Origin: Streptosporangium sp. NBC_01756
Lineage (GTDB): Bacteria > Actinomycetota > Actinomycetes > Streptosporangiales > Streptosporangiaceae
Length of the DNA: 64,000 nt
Reading direction: 5' to 3'
NCBI RefSeq assembly: GCF_035917975.1
Contig: NZ_CP109130.1
Location: forward strand, 4,588,001 to 4,652,000
Shown: piece by piece, positions 25,449 to 33,930 of the stretch
Numbering within the stretch: the stretch's first letter is position 1
Layout: each line of letters begins with the position of its first letter
Notes under the pieces: model-generated
Databases searched by the model: none
Told to the model about the DNA's origin: nothing
Seen by the model: the letters and a program-made list of their open reading frames with translations, nothing else
Program-made: the position numbers and the translations under genes

Positions 25449-26912
25449 CTAGGCCACCCACCCTCGTGCCACGATCCGGTCCACCCGCGACTTGATCGAA
25501 CGCATCGCCTCCTCCGGTGACCCCGACCCGGTGAGCATCCGGGACAACTGCGTGAAGATCGCGGTGTTGCACTCGTTCCACATCGGGATCTTGGGTCGCA
25601 GGCCGATCCGGTCGGACTGCCAGGCCTGCCGTACCGCGGCGGCCGTGAGCATGTTGGGCATCGGCGAAGGCCGCTTCTCGGCCGCGCGCACTTCTGGCAG
25701 CTCGTACACGGAGGTCCGGGTGGGGGTGCCCCCGCCGGCCTTGCTCCTGAGGTTGGCGAGCTGCGTCTGGGGCGAGGTGGCCCACACGAGGAACAGCCAG
25801 GCCGCACCGCGCTCGTGCGGCAGCGTGTTCGCGCTGATCGCCACGCCCGTGCCCCCGTACATGTTGGCCGTGCCGGCCGGGCCCTTGGGCAGCGGCGCGT
25901 AGTCGACCTTGCCGGGGAGCACCTCCTCGTTGCTGGCCGCGTACTCGTGCCAGTTCGGGCACATCGCCAACTGGCCCGCCCGGAACGCGGCGCCCACGCC
26001 GTCCCAGTCCCACGTCCTCGACGCGGGGTCGGCGATGCCGAGCAGCCGGTTGTAGAACTCCGCACCCGCGATCGCGGCGGCGGAGTCGAGCCGGCACGGG
26101 CCGGGGTCCCGCGACCCCATGCGCCCCACTTCCTTGCCGTCGTCGAAGTAGTCCCCGCCGTAGGACCACAGCACGTTGCTGAAGTCGTTCATCAGGGAGT
26201 CGTGCTGGCGGGCCTGGTGCCCGGTGCCGTACTTGACGTCCGACGTCGCGTTCTTGTTGAACCACCGGGCGATCTCGAAGTACTCCTCCCAGGTCCGGTC
26301 GCCGCCCGGAGTGGGGTCGAAGCCGAGGTCGTTCGCCATGCGGCTGCGATATCTGTCGAACAGGTCGCGCCGGTACTGCCAGATCATCGTCGGCGCGTCG
26401 TACGGCAGGGCGTAGACCGCTCCGGGGTCGATGAACCGGCCGGCGGCGTCGAGCTGGGTGGGGATGAAGTCCGTGATGCCGCCGGGCAGGTCCGGCAGGG
26501 CCGGATCGGCCTGCAGCGAACGCAGGTCCACCAGTCCCCGCTGGTACGGCGCGAGCACCTGGTAGGGGTCGGCGTAGACCACCTGGTACTGGGCCCGGCC
26601 CGAAGCCAGATCCAGGGCGACCCGCTGGACCAGGGCGGTCAGCTCCAGCGTCACGATGTTGACACTGATCCCCGTCAGGTCGACGAACGGGCGGATGTTC
26701 GCGGCGATGGCCGCCGTGGGGGCGGTGTTCTCCGAGATGAAGTTCAGGGTGGCGCCCTTGAACTGGCGCCACTGGTCGCCGCCGGCGGTTCGCACCACAT
26801 CGCTGCGGGAGCCGCAGGCGCTCAGGCCCCCGGCCAGAGTCAGCGACGCCCCGGTGGCCAAGGCGCCCCGGAGGACGTCGCGTCTGCTCGGCTCGCGTGG
26901 ATAGCGGTCCAC
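25449..26912 (-). CDS. polyol/sugar-binding lipoprotein, Tat-exported
   Basis: Extracellular solute-binding protein of family 1, 487 aa from GTG 26912. The N-terminus SRRDVLRGALATGASLTLAGG with LSACGS combines a twin-arginine signal with a lipobox (Cys as lipid anchor). It binds the substrate outside the membrane and delivers it to the two downstream permeases. AGGAGGTG directly precedes the GTG at 26912; an in-frame GTG at 26927 would include this ribosome site in the coding region and is rejected. Substrate is likely a polyol, judged by the neighbouring dehydrogenases only. Confidence 0.9.
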   Translation of the reverse strand: MDRYPREPSRRDVLRGALATGASLTLAGGLSACGSRSDVVRTAGGDQWRQFKGATLNFISENTAPTAAIAANIRPFVDLTGISVNIVTLELTALVQRVALDLASGRAQYQVVYADPYQVLAPYQRGLVDLRSLQADPALPDLPGGITDFIPTQLDAAGRFIDPGAVYALPYDAPTMIWQYRRDLFDRYRSRMANDLGFDPTPGGDRTWEEYFEIARWFNKNATSDVKYGTGHQARQHDSLMNDFSNVLWSYGGDYFDDGKEVGRMGSRDPGPCRLDSAAAIAGAEFYNRLLGIADPASRTWDWDGVGAAFRAGQLAMCPNWHEYAASNEEVLPGKVDYAPLPKGPAGTANMYGGTGVAISANTLPHERGAAWLFLVWATSPQTQLANLRSKAGGGTPTRTSVYELPEVRAAEKRPSPMPNMLTAAAVRQAWQSDRIGLRPKIPMWNECNTAIFTQLSRMLTGSGSPEEAMRSIKSRVDRIVARGWVA

Positions 26913-26954
26913 TGCACCTCCTGACACTCAGGTGGAGGCATCAATGACAGTCCT

Positions 26955-27013
26955 ATTACATAAAAAATGGCGAAGTAAACACATATGTGATATTTTTTCA
27001 TAAATTATGTAAT
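26955..27013. promoter_or_regulatory. AT-rich operator/promoter region of the polyol operon
   Basis: Strikingly AT-rich for this genome. ATTACATAA (26955-26963) and its exact complement TTATGTAAT (27005-27013) flank a 10-bp palindrome CACATATGTG (26980-26989). It ends 43 bp upstream of the binding-protein start and lies between the polyol genes, so it probably holds the operon promoter and the sites of its regulator. No regulator gene is visible nearby. The remaining bases to 27159 show nothing clear. Confidence 0.65.
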
Positions 27014-27159
27014 ATCTTTGTTTTCGCTACGTGAAGAGCCGGGCAGGCGTGCCAGGCCGCACGGATGTCGGCCGCCGATCAACGCGTCCAGGTCGTATGT
27101 TCCGCCGTTGTCGCGCAATTCACCCGTTGTTCCGCCACCGGCGATACGGGTGGAAAAGC

Positions 27160-28647
27160 TCAGGCGCGTATCCCCGGTCCCGCGAGTTCTCGCACCGTCG
27201 CACGGGCGCCCGCCGAGTGCAGCGATTCGAGTGCGCGCAGATACGGTTCGACGAACCGCCGGTCGTCGGCGAGGTCACCGAAGAGGTCTCGATTCTCGAT
27301 GAAGGCCGTGGGGTGCTCACGCTGCGTTCTCGCGGTGGCCGTCAACCGCTCCTTCAACCGGTCGACCAGTTCGATCGGTTCGCCGGATTCGTCGACGCCT
27401 TCCGCGTAACGCGCCCAGCCGGCCACCACGGCGGCCGCGCGCGTGACCTCGCCGCCGCGGGCCAGCTGCTCGCGCACCACAGGAAGCAGCCATTTCGGGA
27501 TCCGGTCCGACGCCTCGGCGCACAGTCGGGCGAGCGTGTCCCGCACCTCGGGGTTGGCGAACCGTTCGATGAGGGTCCGCTTGTAGTCGTCCAGGTCGAT
27601 GCCCGGCACCGGCCGGAGCGTCGGCGTGGCCTCGATGTCCATGTAGCCGAGAAGGAACGCGGCGATCGCCGGGTCGGTGGCAGCCTCGTGGGCGTACCGG
27701 TACCCGCTGAGGTAACCGAAGTAGCAGAGCGCCTGGTGGCCGGCGTTCAGCAGGCGCAGCTTCATCAGCTCGTACGGCTCCACATCCGCGACGACCTGGA
27801 CCCCGGCCTCCTCCCAGGGGGGACGCCCGGTGGGGAAACGCTCCTGGAGCACCCACTGGGTGAACGGTTCGCAGACGACCGGCCAGGCATCCTCGACGCC
27901 GGACCGCAGCGCCAGGGCCTCGCGGTCCTGGTCGGTGGTGACGGGGGTGATGCGATCGACCATCGAATCGGGGAACGCGACGGCGTCCTCGATCCAGGCG
28001 GCGAGGCCGGAGTCGACGAGCCGGGCGAACGCCGTGAAGGTGCGCCGCGCGACATCCCCGTTCCGCTGGATGTTGTCGCACGACATGACGGTGAACGGGG
28101 CGACCCCCCGGGCGCGCCGGCGGCGCAGGGCTTCGACGACGAGCCCGAACACCGTGGCGGGGGCCGCGCCGGGCTTCAGGTCCGCGCGGATCGCGGGGTT
28201 CTCCGCGTCGAACTCCCCGGTGACGGGGTGGATGTTGTAGCCGCCTTCGGTGACCGTGAGCGACACGATCCGGACCGCCGGGTCGGCCATCCTCTCGACG
28301 ACCGCCTCCGGATCGTCCGGGGCGAAGAGGTATTCGACGATCGATCCGATGACGCGGGCCTCACGTGCTCCATCGGGGTGTTTCAGCACGAGCGTGTAGA
28401 GGCCGTCCTGCGCGGTCAGCGCGTCGCGCATCCGCGCATCGCCGGGAAGGATCCCGACGCCGCAGATCGCCCAGTCATGTGCCCTGCCGTCGTTCATCAG
28501 CCGGTCGAGGTACATCGCCTGATGCGCGCGGTGGAATCCCCCTACCCCGAAATGGACGATGCCGACCGTGAGCTTCGACCGATCGTAGGAGGGAACCGCC
28601 ACCTCGTCGGGGAGGTTCCCCACTGTCTCCTGCCTCAGCGCGGTCAC
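27160..28647 (-). CDS. mannitol dehydrogenase family (polyol/fructuronate) oxidoreductase
   Basis: 495-aa long-chain secondary alcohol dehydrogenase of the mannitol 2-dehydrogenase/fructuronate reductase family. The N-terminal domain has VHFGVGGFHRAHQAMYLDRL with the NAD-binding Gly motif, followed by FTVMSCDNIQRNG. The C-terminal domain carries KLRLLNAGHQALCYFGYLSGY, with catalytic-type Lys, Asn and His in KxxxxNxxH order. Start GTG 28647 is chosen because AGAGGAGA lies nine bases upstream; the longer frame to 28755 crosses an AT-rich, promoter-like stretch. Likely oxidises mannitol, arabitol or sorbitol imported by the operon downstream. Confidence 0.9.
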   Translation of the reverse strand: MTALRQETVGNLPDEVAVPSYDRSKLTVGIVHFGVGGFHRAHQAMYLDRLMNDGRAHDWAICGVGILPGDARMRDALTAQDGLYTLVLKHPDGAREARVIGSIVEYLFAPDDPEAVVERMADPAVRIVSLTVTEGGYNIHPVTGEFDAENPAIRADLKPGAAPATVFGLVVEALRRRRARGVAPFTVMSCDNIQRNGDVARRTFTAFARLVDSGLAAWIEDAVAFPDSMVDRITPVTTDQDREALALRSGVEDAWPVVCEPFTQWVLQERFPTGRPPWEEAGVQVVADVEPYELMKLRLLNAGHQALCYFGYLSGYRYAHEAATDPAIAAFLLGYMDIEATPTLRPVPGIDLDDYKRTLIERFANPEVRDTLARLCAEASDRIPKWLLPVVREQLARGGEVTRAAAVVAGWARYAEGVDESGEPIELVDRLKERLTATARTQREHPTAFIENRDLFGDLADDRRFVEPYLRALESLHSAGARATVRELAGPGIRA

Positions 28648-28772
28648 TGCCGTCGGTCTCCTCTTCAGTGACGTCTCTGTTCTGTCTTTACGCCCGGAAT
28701 GACCAACTCCAACAGCCTCGAATTTCAAATTCTCGGCATAACATTTCATTCCCATAGTCAGGAGTGCGATTG
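28648..28772. promoter_or_regulatory. promoter region upstream of the mannitol dehydrogenase gene
   Basis: AT-rich stretch with an inverted repeat GAATTT-C-AAATTC at 28720-28732, about 75 bp upstream of the dehydrogenase start. A role as operator is plausible from position only. No strong -10/-35 pair can be fixed. Confidence 0.4.
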
Positions 28773-28868
28773 ATGGAGAAATCGCCTGCGGGGCCGGGCG
28801 AGGAGAACAGGGGTGCCGTCGAGGCCGCTGTCATCGGCGACCGGCCCATGACCGGCGCCTCCCGGTGA
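28773..28868 (+). CDS. small ORF, possible remnant of a divergent gene
   Basis: 31-aa frame (MEKSPAGPGEENRGAVEAAV...) with AGGAG nine bases before its ATG, divergent from the dehydrogenase gene where a regulator would normally sit. No homologue recognised. It may be a true small protein, or the truncated start of a lost regulator. The rest of the gap to 28958 shows no gene. Confidence 0.3.
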   Translation: MEKSPAGPGEENRGAVEAAVIGDRPMTGASR

Positions 28869-28958
28869 TTCCCGTGTCAACCAAAATGATTGCGGGAATC
28901 GGTTATATCTGAACCTGTAATCCTCTGTGGAGGTATGGGGGGAGCACGCGGACCTGGC

Positions 28959-29603
28959 TCAGGTGGGGCCGGGAGTGCGAGACAGGGCGGTGCGCAGCGC
29001 GAAGGCGCCGAGCAGGCCGCCTGCCGTGAACCGCTGGACGGTCATGGCGCGGGGCCGGGCGGCCAGAAAACCCGACACGCGTGCTGCGCCCAGCATGATC
29101 AGAGCGTTCACGGAGATCCCCACGATGATCTGCACACCACCGAGCTGCAGCAGTTGCCCCCAGGCCGGACCTGCCTGCGGATCCAGGAACTGGGGCAGCA
29201 GGGCGGCGTACATGAGAGCGATCTTGGGGTTGAGCAGGTTGGTCAGCAATCCCATCGAGAACAGGCGGGCGTCGGAGACCGGAGGCAGGTCCTGGGCCGG
29301 GGCGAAGGGCGAGCGGCCGCCGGGCTTGAGCATGCCCCAGGCGAGGTAGGCCAGGTAAACGGCCCCGGCGAGCTTGACCACCGTGAACGCCAACGGCACA
29401 GCGGCGAACAACGCGGACAGGCCCGCAGCCGCGGCCAGCAGGTAGCACACGAATCCCACGGCGGTCCCACCGAGGCTGACCAGGCCCGCCCTGCGGCCTT
29501 GGGTGATCGCGCGGGAGGCAAGGTGGATCATGTTCGGTCCCGGAGTCAGGGCCATGCCCAGTTCGAGCAGGGCCACTCCTCCGACTGCGGTCAGAGTGAT
29601 CAC
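28959..29603 (-). CDS. LysE/RhtB-family exporter
   Basis: 214-aa membrane protein with about six helices, of the LysE/RhtB family that exports amino acids. Family hallmarks are LGMALTPGPNMIHLASRAITQGRRAGL near the N-terminus, YLAYLAWGML in the third helix and FSMGLLTNLLNPKIALMYAALLPQF. GTG 29603 has AGGAGG eight bases upstream. Substrate unknown. The 238 bp upstream (to 29841) contain no recognisable gene. Confidence 0.9.
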   Translation of the reverse strand: MITLTAVGGVALLELGMALTPGPNMIHLASRAITQGRRAGLVSLGGTAVGFVCYLLAAAAGLSALFAAVPLAFTVVKLAGAVYLAYLAWGMLKPGGRSPFAPAQDLPPVSDARLFSMGLLTNLLNPKIALMYAALLPQFLDPQAGPAWGQLLQLGGVQIIVGISVNALIMLGAARVSGFLAARPRAMTVQRFTAGGLLGAFALRTALSRTPGPT

Positions 29604-29841
29604 CGGTCAACCTCCTGGTCGTTCGTCGGGCAGCTGATACGGAATGGGTCGCCCAGTCGCAACGGACGGCTACGACGCATCAGCGGCGCCTGTCTCGCTT
29701 CTGCAGAATAGGGCTACGCCGCCTGGTATCGGCACGCACCGCAGGTCCCAGACGTCCTCGGCCAGGAGCGGCCCACGGCTCGGCAGTCACCCGGGCCGAC
29801 AAGGCCGCCATGCTCGCCCGGCGCCGGTAGGCCCCGTCGTC

Positions 29842-30720
29842 TCAGAAGCGCCGGAGCAGCGCCTGCTTGGCGACGGTGAACTCCTCCTCGGTGAGCACGC
29901 CGTCCCGGCGCAGCTCACCCAGCTCGCGCAGGCGGCGCAGGAGGGCGTCGTGGTCGTCGCCCTTTTCTCCGGAGGGCGGCGCGGCCGTCTCCGGCGCGTC
30001 GAGGGCGGGAGGCGGCGCCAAGGGATGCGGCAGCCGCGCGAGGAGGGCGGTGACGAACAGCGCCGCGGTCCGGGTCTCCTTGTCCATGCCCCACAGGAGC
30101 AGGCAGTGCGGGTCGTGTTTGGGAGCCAGCTTGTGCGCCGGACCCCTGACCTGGAAACGGAGGTGCCCGTTCTCCAGGCCGGCGGACGGGATCCACTCCA
30201 CCCCGACCAGGTCCTTCAGCGGGAACCGCTGGGGACCGGCCGACTTCTTGCCTCCCTCGACCGCCCAGTTCCACTCGACGCGGACCGACTCGCCGTCGAA
30301 CGTCGCGGTGCCGTCACCCCCCGACACCGCCAGCGGCAGCCCGGGACCGGGCAGCAGGTAGCGGTCGCTGGGGCCGTCGGGCACCTGCTCGATCACCAGG
30401 GCGTTGCGCACCTCGTCGACGAAGTACTCGGCGACGCCCGTGCGGTCGGGGTCGACGGCCAGCTGGTAGGGGTCGGCCGCCTCGGAGATGCGCCCGCGCG
30501 CCGCCTGGGTGAACGGGTCGGCGCCCTCGCGGAGCCGGAGCCGGAGCCGCCCGCCCTTCTTGCCGGGTTCGTAGGCGATGCCCGCGACCGCCGTCAGCGG
30601 GACCGCCACCTCGCCGAGGAGCTGCCGCAGCTTGTTCACGCTCCGATCGCGGCCGGGCACGATCCGCAGGATCTCGCCGTCGAACGTCCATGTCCCGTCC
30701 CGAACCATGACCTCCGCCAT
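29842..30720 (-). CDS. DUF4429 domain protein with C-terminal SHOCT
   Basis: 292 aa. Two DUF4429 repeats are visible (about 1-115, WTFDGEILRIVP... and 120-230, ATFDGESVRVEW), each a PH-like beta domain. The last 35 residues (LLRRLRELGELRRDGVLTEEEFTVAKQALLRRF) are a SHOCT helix pair often found at ends of actinobacterial proteins. Function unknown, probably cytoplasmic. No ribosome site precedes ATG 30720, but TAAGAT ends six bases upstream, so a leaderless transcript is likely. Divergent from the aminotransferase gene. Confidence 0.85.
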   Translation of the reverse strand: MAEVMVRDGTWTFDGEILRIVPGRDRSVNKLRQLLGEVAVPLTAVAGIAYEPGKKGGRLRLRLREGADPFTQAARGRISEAADPYQLAVDPDRTGVAEYFVDEVRNALVIEQVPDGPSDRYLLPGPGLPLAVSGGDGTATFDGESVRVEWNWAVEGGKKSAGPQRFPLKDLVGVEWIPSAGLENGHLRFQVRGPAHKLAPKHDPHCLLLWGMDKETRTAALFVTALLARLPHPLAPPPALDAPETAAPPSGEKGDDHDALLRRLRELGELRRDGVLTEEEFTVAKQALLRRF

Positions 30721-30841
30721 ACCTGGATCTTACGGCGGCCACCACCGGCCGGTCTCCGGGGAAACCGGGCCGGTTTCCGGTCACGGCTCGGGGCCTTCTA
30801 TCCTCGAAGTCCACCCGTGACCGGCAGGCGAAGGAACCCCC

Positions 30842-32119
30842 GTGACCTTTTCGGCCCTGAACCTCGACGAGCTGACCGCGCAGCGCGACCGCGCTCTGCG
30901 TGACTACGACGCGCTCGTCCGGCGAGGCCTCTCCCTCGACCTCACCCGGGGCAAGCCCTCGGGCCGGCAGCTCGATCTGGCCTCCGCCCTGCTGACCCTT
31001 CCCAGCGGTCACACCGCCGCCGACGGCACCGACTGCCGCAACTACGGGGGGCTGCAGGGCCTCCCCGAGCTCCGGGAGATCTTCAGCGGTCTGCTGCAGG
31101 TCCCCGCCGGCCAGCTCGTCGCGGGCGGCAACTCCAGCCTCTCGCTGATGCACGACTCCATCGTGCACGCCATGCTCGGTACGGTGCCGGGCGCCGCCCG
31201 CCGCTGGGCGGACGAGCCGCGGATCGCGTTCCTGTGCCCGGTCCCCGGATACGACCGCCACTTCGCCCTGTGCGAGCGGTTCGGCATCGAGCTCATCCCC
31301 GTGCCGATGAACTCCGCCGGTCCCGACATGGACGTCGTGGAGCGGCTCGTTGCCGAAGACGCCCAGATCAAGGGGATCTGGTGTGTGCCCAAGTACAGCA
31401 ACCCCAGCGGCGTCTCCTACAGTGACGAGACGGTGCGCCGCCTGGCGGCCATGCCCGCCGCGGCACCGGATTTCCGGATCTTCTGGGACAACGCCTACGC
31501 CGTCCACCACCTCACGGACACGCCGGTGGAGATCGCCGACCTGCTGGCGCTGTGCGCCGGGAGCGGCAACCCCGACCGCGCCTTCGTCTTCGCCTCCACC
31601 TCGAAGATCACTTTCAGTGGGAGCGGCGTCGGTTTCTTCGGCTCGTCCCCGGCCAACGTGGCGTGGCTGCTCGGGCACATGGCCAAGGGGACCATCGGTC
31701 CCGACAAGATCAACCAGCTCCGTCACGTGGAGTTCCTCCGTGACGAGGACGGCGTCCTCGCGCACATGCGCCGCCATCGCGAGCTGATCCGGCCGAAGTT
31801 CGACGTGGTCGACCTGATCCTCACCAAGGAGCTGGGCGGCACCGGCCTGGCGTCCTGGTCCGCCCCGGCCGGCGGTTACTTCATCGGCCTCGACGTGCTG
31901 GAGGGCTGCGCGCGCCAGGTGGTGAGCCGGGCGGCCGGCGCGGGCATCGCGCTGACCCCGGCGGGCGCCACCCACCCGTACGGGAACGACCCTCGGGACA
32001 GCACCATCCGCATCGCACCCACCTACCCGGAGTTGGACGAGGTCGAGCTGGCCATCGCGGGCCTGGCCGTCTGTGTGCGTCTGGTCGGGACCGAGAAGCT
32101 GCTGGAGCGGGTCGGCTGA
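30842..32119 (+). CDS. PLP-dependent aminotransferase, class I subgroup Ic
   Basis: 425-aa aminotransferase, fold type I, of the group often annotated aspartate aminotransferase (PF12897-like). PLP-binding segments: CVPKYSNPSGVSYSDETV (Asn/Tyr contacts), FWDNAYAVHHL (Asp to the pyridine N) and FASTSKITFSGSGVGFF with the Schiff-base Lys in TSKIT. GKPSGRQLDL near the N-terminus and RIAPTYPELDE with the substrate-carboxylate Arg at the C-terminus are group-specific. GTG 30842 is preceded by GAAGGA. Physiological substrate uncertain. Confidence 0.88.
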   Translation: MTFSALNLDELTAQRDRALRDYDALVRRGLSLDLTRGKPSGRQLDLASALLTLPSGHTAADGTDCRNYGGLQGLPELREIFSGLLQVPAGQLVAGGNSSLSLMHDSIVHAMLGTVPGAARRWADEPRIAFLCPVPGYDRHFALCERFGIELIPVPMNSAGPDMDVVERLVAEDAQIKGIWCVPKYSNPSGVSYSDETVRRLAAMPAAAPDFRIFWDNAYAVHHLTDTPVEIADLLALCAGSGNPDRAFVFASTSKITFSGSGVGFFGSSPANVAWLLGHMAKGTIGPDKINQLRHVEFLRDEDGVLAHMRRHRELIRPKFDVVDLILTKELGGTGLASWSAPAGGYFIGLDVLEGCARQVVSRAAGAGIALTPAGATHPYGNDPRDSTIRIAPTYPELDEVELAIAGLAVCVRLVGTEKLLERVG

Positions 32120-32269
32120 GCGTTCTGGCCCAACCGATCCGACGGCTTTTGGACCTATGGAGACGGCGGTCCGCTCCCTACGGTGGTCATACCCACCCGG
32201 TGGGAGAGGGGGAGACCTGGCGATCGGCGTCCACATCACCCGGCTCATCGGTGATGACCAAGGAGCGCC

Positions 32270-33508
32270 ATGTCCGGCAGGATCATTCCCCCCTCGGGGC
32301 CGCCGCGGGTCCTTGCCCTGGCCCAGCTGGCCAACGCGTTCGGTGACGGCGCGTACTACGTGTGCTCGGCGCTGTACTTCACCCGGGTCGTCGGGCTCTC
32401 CCCGACCCAGGTCGGCTTCGGACTGACCCTCGGCTGGGCCCTCGGCTCCGTGGCGGGGGTCCCGCTCGGGCACCTCGCCGACCGCCGGGGAGCCCGGGGT
32501 ACCGCGGCGCTGCTGGCGGTGGCGACCGGCGCGGCGGTCGGCTCGTTCCTGTCCGTCCGGTCCTTCGCCGCGTTCGTCCTGGCCGCCTGCCTCTACACCT
32601 GCTGTCAGTGCGGTCTCGGGGCCGCCCGGCAGGCACTGCTCGCCGGGCTGGTGGACCGGACGGAGCGCACCAGGATTCGGGCCCACCTGCAGGCGACGGT
32701 GAACGCCGGACTGGCGGTCGGCGCGGCGCTCGGCGGCCTGGCACTGTATTTCGACACCCGGCAGGCGTATCTGGCGGTCCTCGCGATGGACGCGCTGAGC
32801 TTCCTGGCATCCGCCCTGGTGCTGCTCCGGCTCCCCGCCGTGCCGCCCTCGCCGCCGGCCCCCGCCGGGCAGCCCGTGCTGGCGGTGCTCCGGGACAGGC
32901 CGTACGCGCTGGTCTCCCTCCTCAACATGATCATGCTGCTGTACATGCCCCTGCTCAGCCTCGCGATCCCCCTGTGGATCGTGGAGCGGACCCGGGCGCC
33001 GGGTTGGACGGTGTCGGCGCTGCTGGTGCTCAACACACTGAGCGTGGTGTTCTTCCAGGTGCGGGTGGCCCGGCGGGTGACCGATCTGGGCACCGCCTCC
33101 CGGTCCGTACGGCGGGCCGGCCTGGTGATGCTCGCCTCGTGCGTGGTGTTCGCGCTGTCGGCGGCCGGGTCCTCGCCATGGGCCGCCGCGGCCGTCCTGC
33201 TCGTGGCCGCCTGCCTGCAGGTGCTCGGCGAGATGATGCTCGCCTCCGGTGCCTGGGAGATCGGGTTCGACCTTGCCCCGCCGGACAGGCAGGGTCAGTA
33301 CCAGGGGTTCTTCGGTGCGGGCACGGCGGTGGCGAGGATGCTCGGGCCACTGCTGCTCACCACGTTGATCGTCACCTGGGGGCCGCCGGGCTGGTTCCTG
33401 CTGGGCGCCCTGTTCGTGCTCGCCGGGTCCGCGATGGGGCCCGCCGTACGGTGGGCGGAACGGAGCCGGGCGGCCTCCGCCGCCCTCCAGCCGATGCCCT
33501 CCTCCTGA
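32270..33508 (+). CDS. MFS transporter
   Basis: 412-aa MFS carrier with 12 predicted helices. The loop after helix 2 reads GHLADRRGARG, the MFS signature of drug/H+ antiporters, and helix 5 region carries RIRAHLQATVNAGLAVGAALGG. Close in type to actinobacterial efflux proteins of the MdtG/MFS_1 class; substrate unknown. AAGGAG lies just before ATG 32270. The following 422 bp to the ABC exporter hold a tandem repeat and a SoxR-like promoter but no convincing gene. Confidence 0.85.
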   Translation: MSGRIIPPSGPPRVLALAQLANAFGDGAYYVCSALYFTRVVGLSPTQVGFGLTLGWALGSVAGVPLGHLADRRGARGTAALLAVATGAAVGSFLSVRSFAAFVLAACLYTCCQCGLGAARQALLAGLVDRTERTRIRAHLQATVNAGLAVGAALGGLALYFDTRQAYLAVLAMDALSFLASALVLLRLPAVPPSPPAPAGQPVLAVLRDRPYALVSLLNMIMLLYMPLLSLAIPLWIVERTRAPGWTVSALLVLNTLSVVFFQVRVARRVTDLGTASRSVRRAGLVMLASCVVFALSAAGSSPWAAAAVLLVAACLQVLGEMMLASGAWEIGFDLAPPDRQGQYQGFFGAGTAVARMLGPLLLTTLIVTWGPPGWFLLGALFVLAGSAMGPAVRWAERSRAASAALQPMPSS

Positions 33509-33530
33509 TCCCTCAAGGGTGGAGCACGAG

Positions 33531-33584
33531 TTCCTTGAGCACCTCGTCGACGGTGTCTTCCTTGAGCACCTTGTCGACGGTGTC
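33531..33584. repeat. two tandem 27-bp repeats
   Basis: Units 33531-33557 and 33558-33584 start TTCCTTGAGCACC and differ at one base. Read on the minus strand they give repeated nonapeptides DTV(D)(K/E)VLKE within a 65-codon frame (33710 to 33513) that otherwise looks non-coding. Confidence 0.75.
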
Positions 33585-33676
33585 GCGCGGACTGCGCGCC
33601 GCGATGTCGTCCGTCGTGTCGACGGACGGCCCGTCGGTCCGGGCCGGTCGCCGGGGTGTGGGCGGCGGTGGCGGAG

Positions 33677-33707
33677 TTGACCTCAAGTTAAGTTGAGGAT
33701 TTAGGGT
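33677..33707 (+). promoter_or_regulatory. SoxR-like box in a MerR-type promoter
   Basis: CCTCAAGTTAAGTTGAGG at 33681-33698 differs in one base from the E. coli SoxR operator CCTCAAGTTAACTTGAGG. It lies inside a promoter with -35 TTGACC (33677-33682) and -10 TAGGGT (33702-33707) separated by 19 bp, the long spacer diagnostic of MerR-family activation. It points to the plus-strand ABC exporter beginning at 33931, giving a leader of about 215 nt. No soxR gene is in the window. Confidence 0.72.
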
Positions 33708-33930
33708 CATCCTGTGCCGTCGACCGGGAACGCCGGCGATGCCGTGGCCCCACCGAGGGAACAGCCAGGGCGGAGCCGAGCGTGATCCGTGCGACGGCTG
33801 CGATCGCCACGGCCGTGCGGCCCGTTCCGCCGTTCCGCGGAGACGGCCCGTGGCGCCGGTCGGAGAATTCCTGTCGGTGCCCTGTGCGATCGTCGTAAAC
33901 GGTTCCCCCCCAGACTTCGGAGACAACGCG

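Noticed and set aside
33513-33710. 65-codon minus-strand frame with a repeated nonapeptide
   Set aside because: Its start codon lies in the -10 region of the SoxR-like promoter, no ribosome site, Pro/Thr-rich composition and a recent 27-bp duplication. A peptide precursor is not supported.
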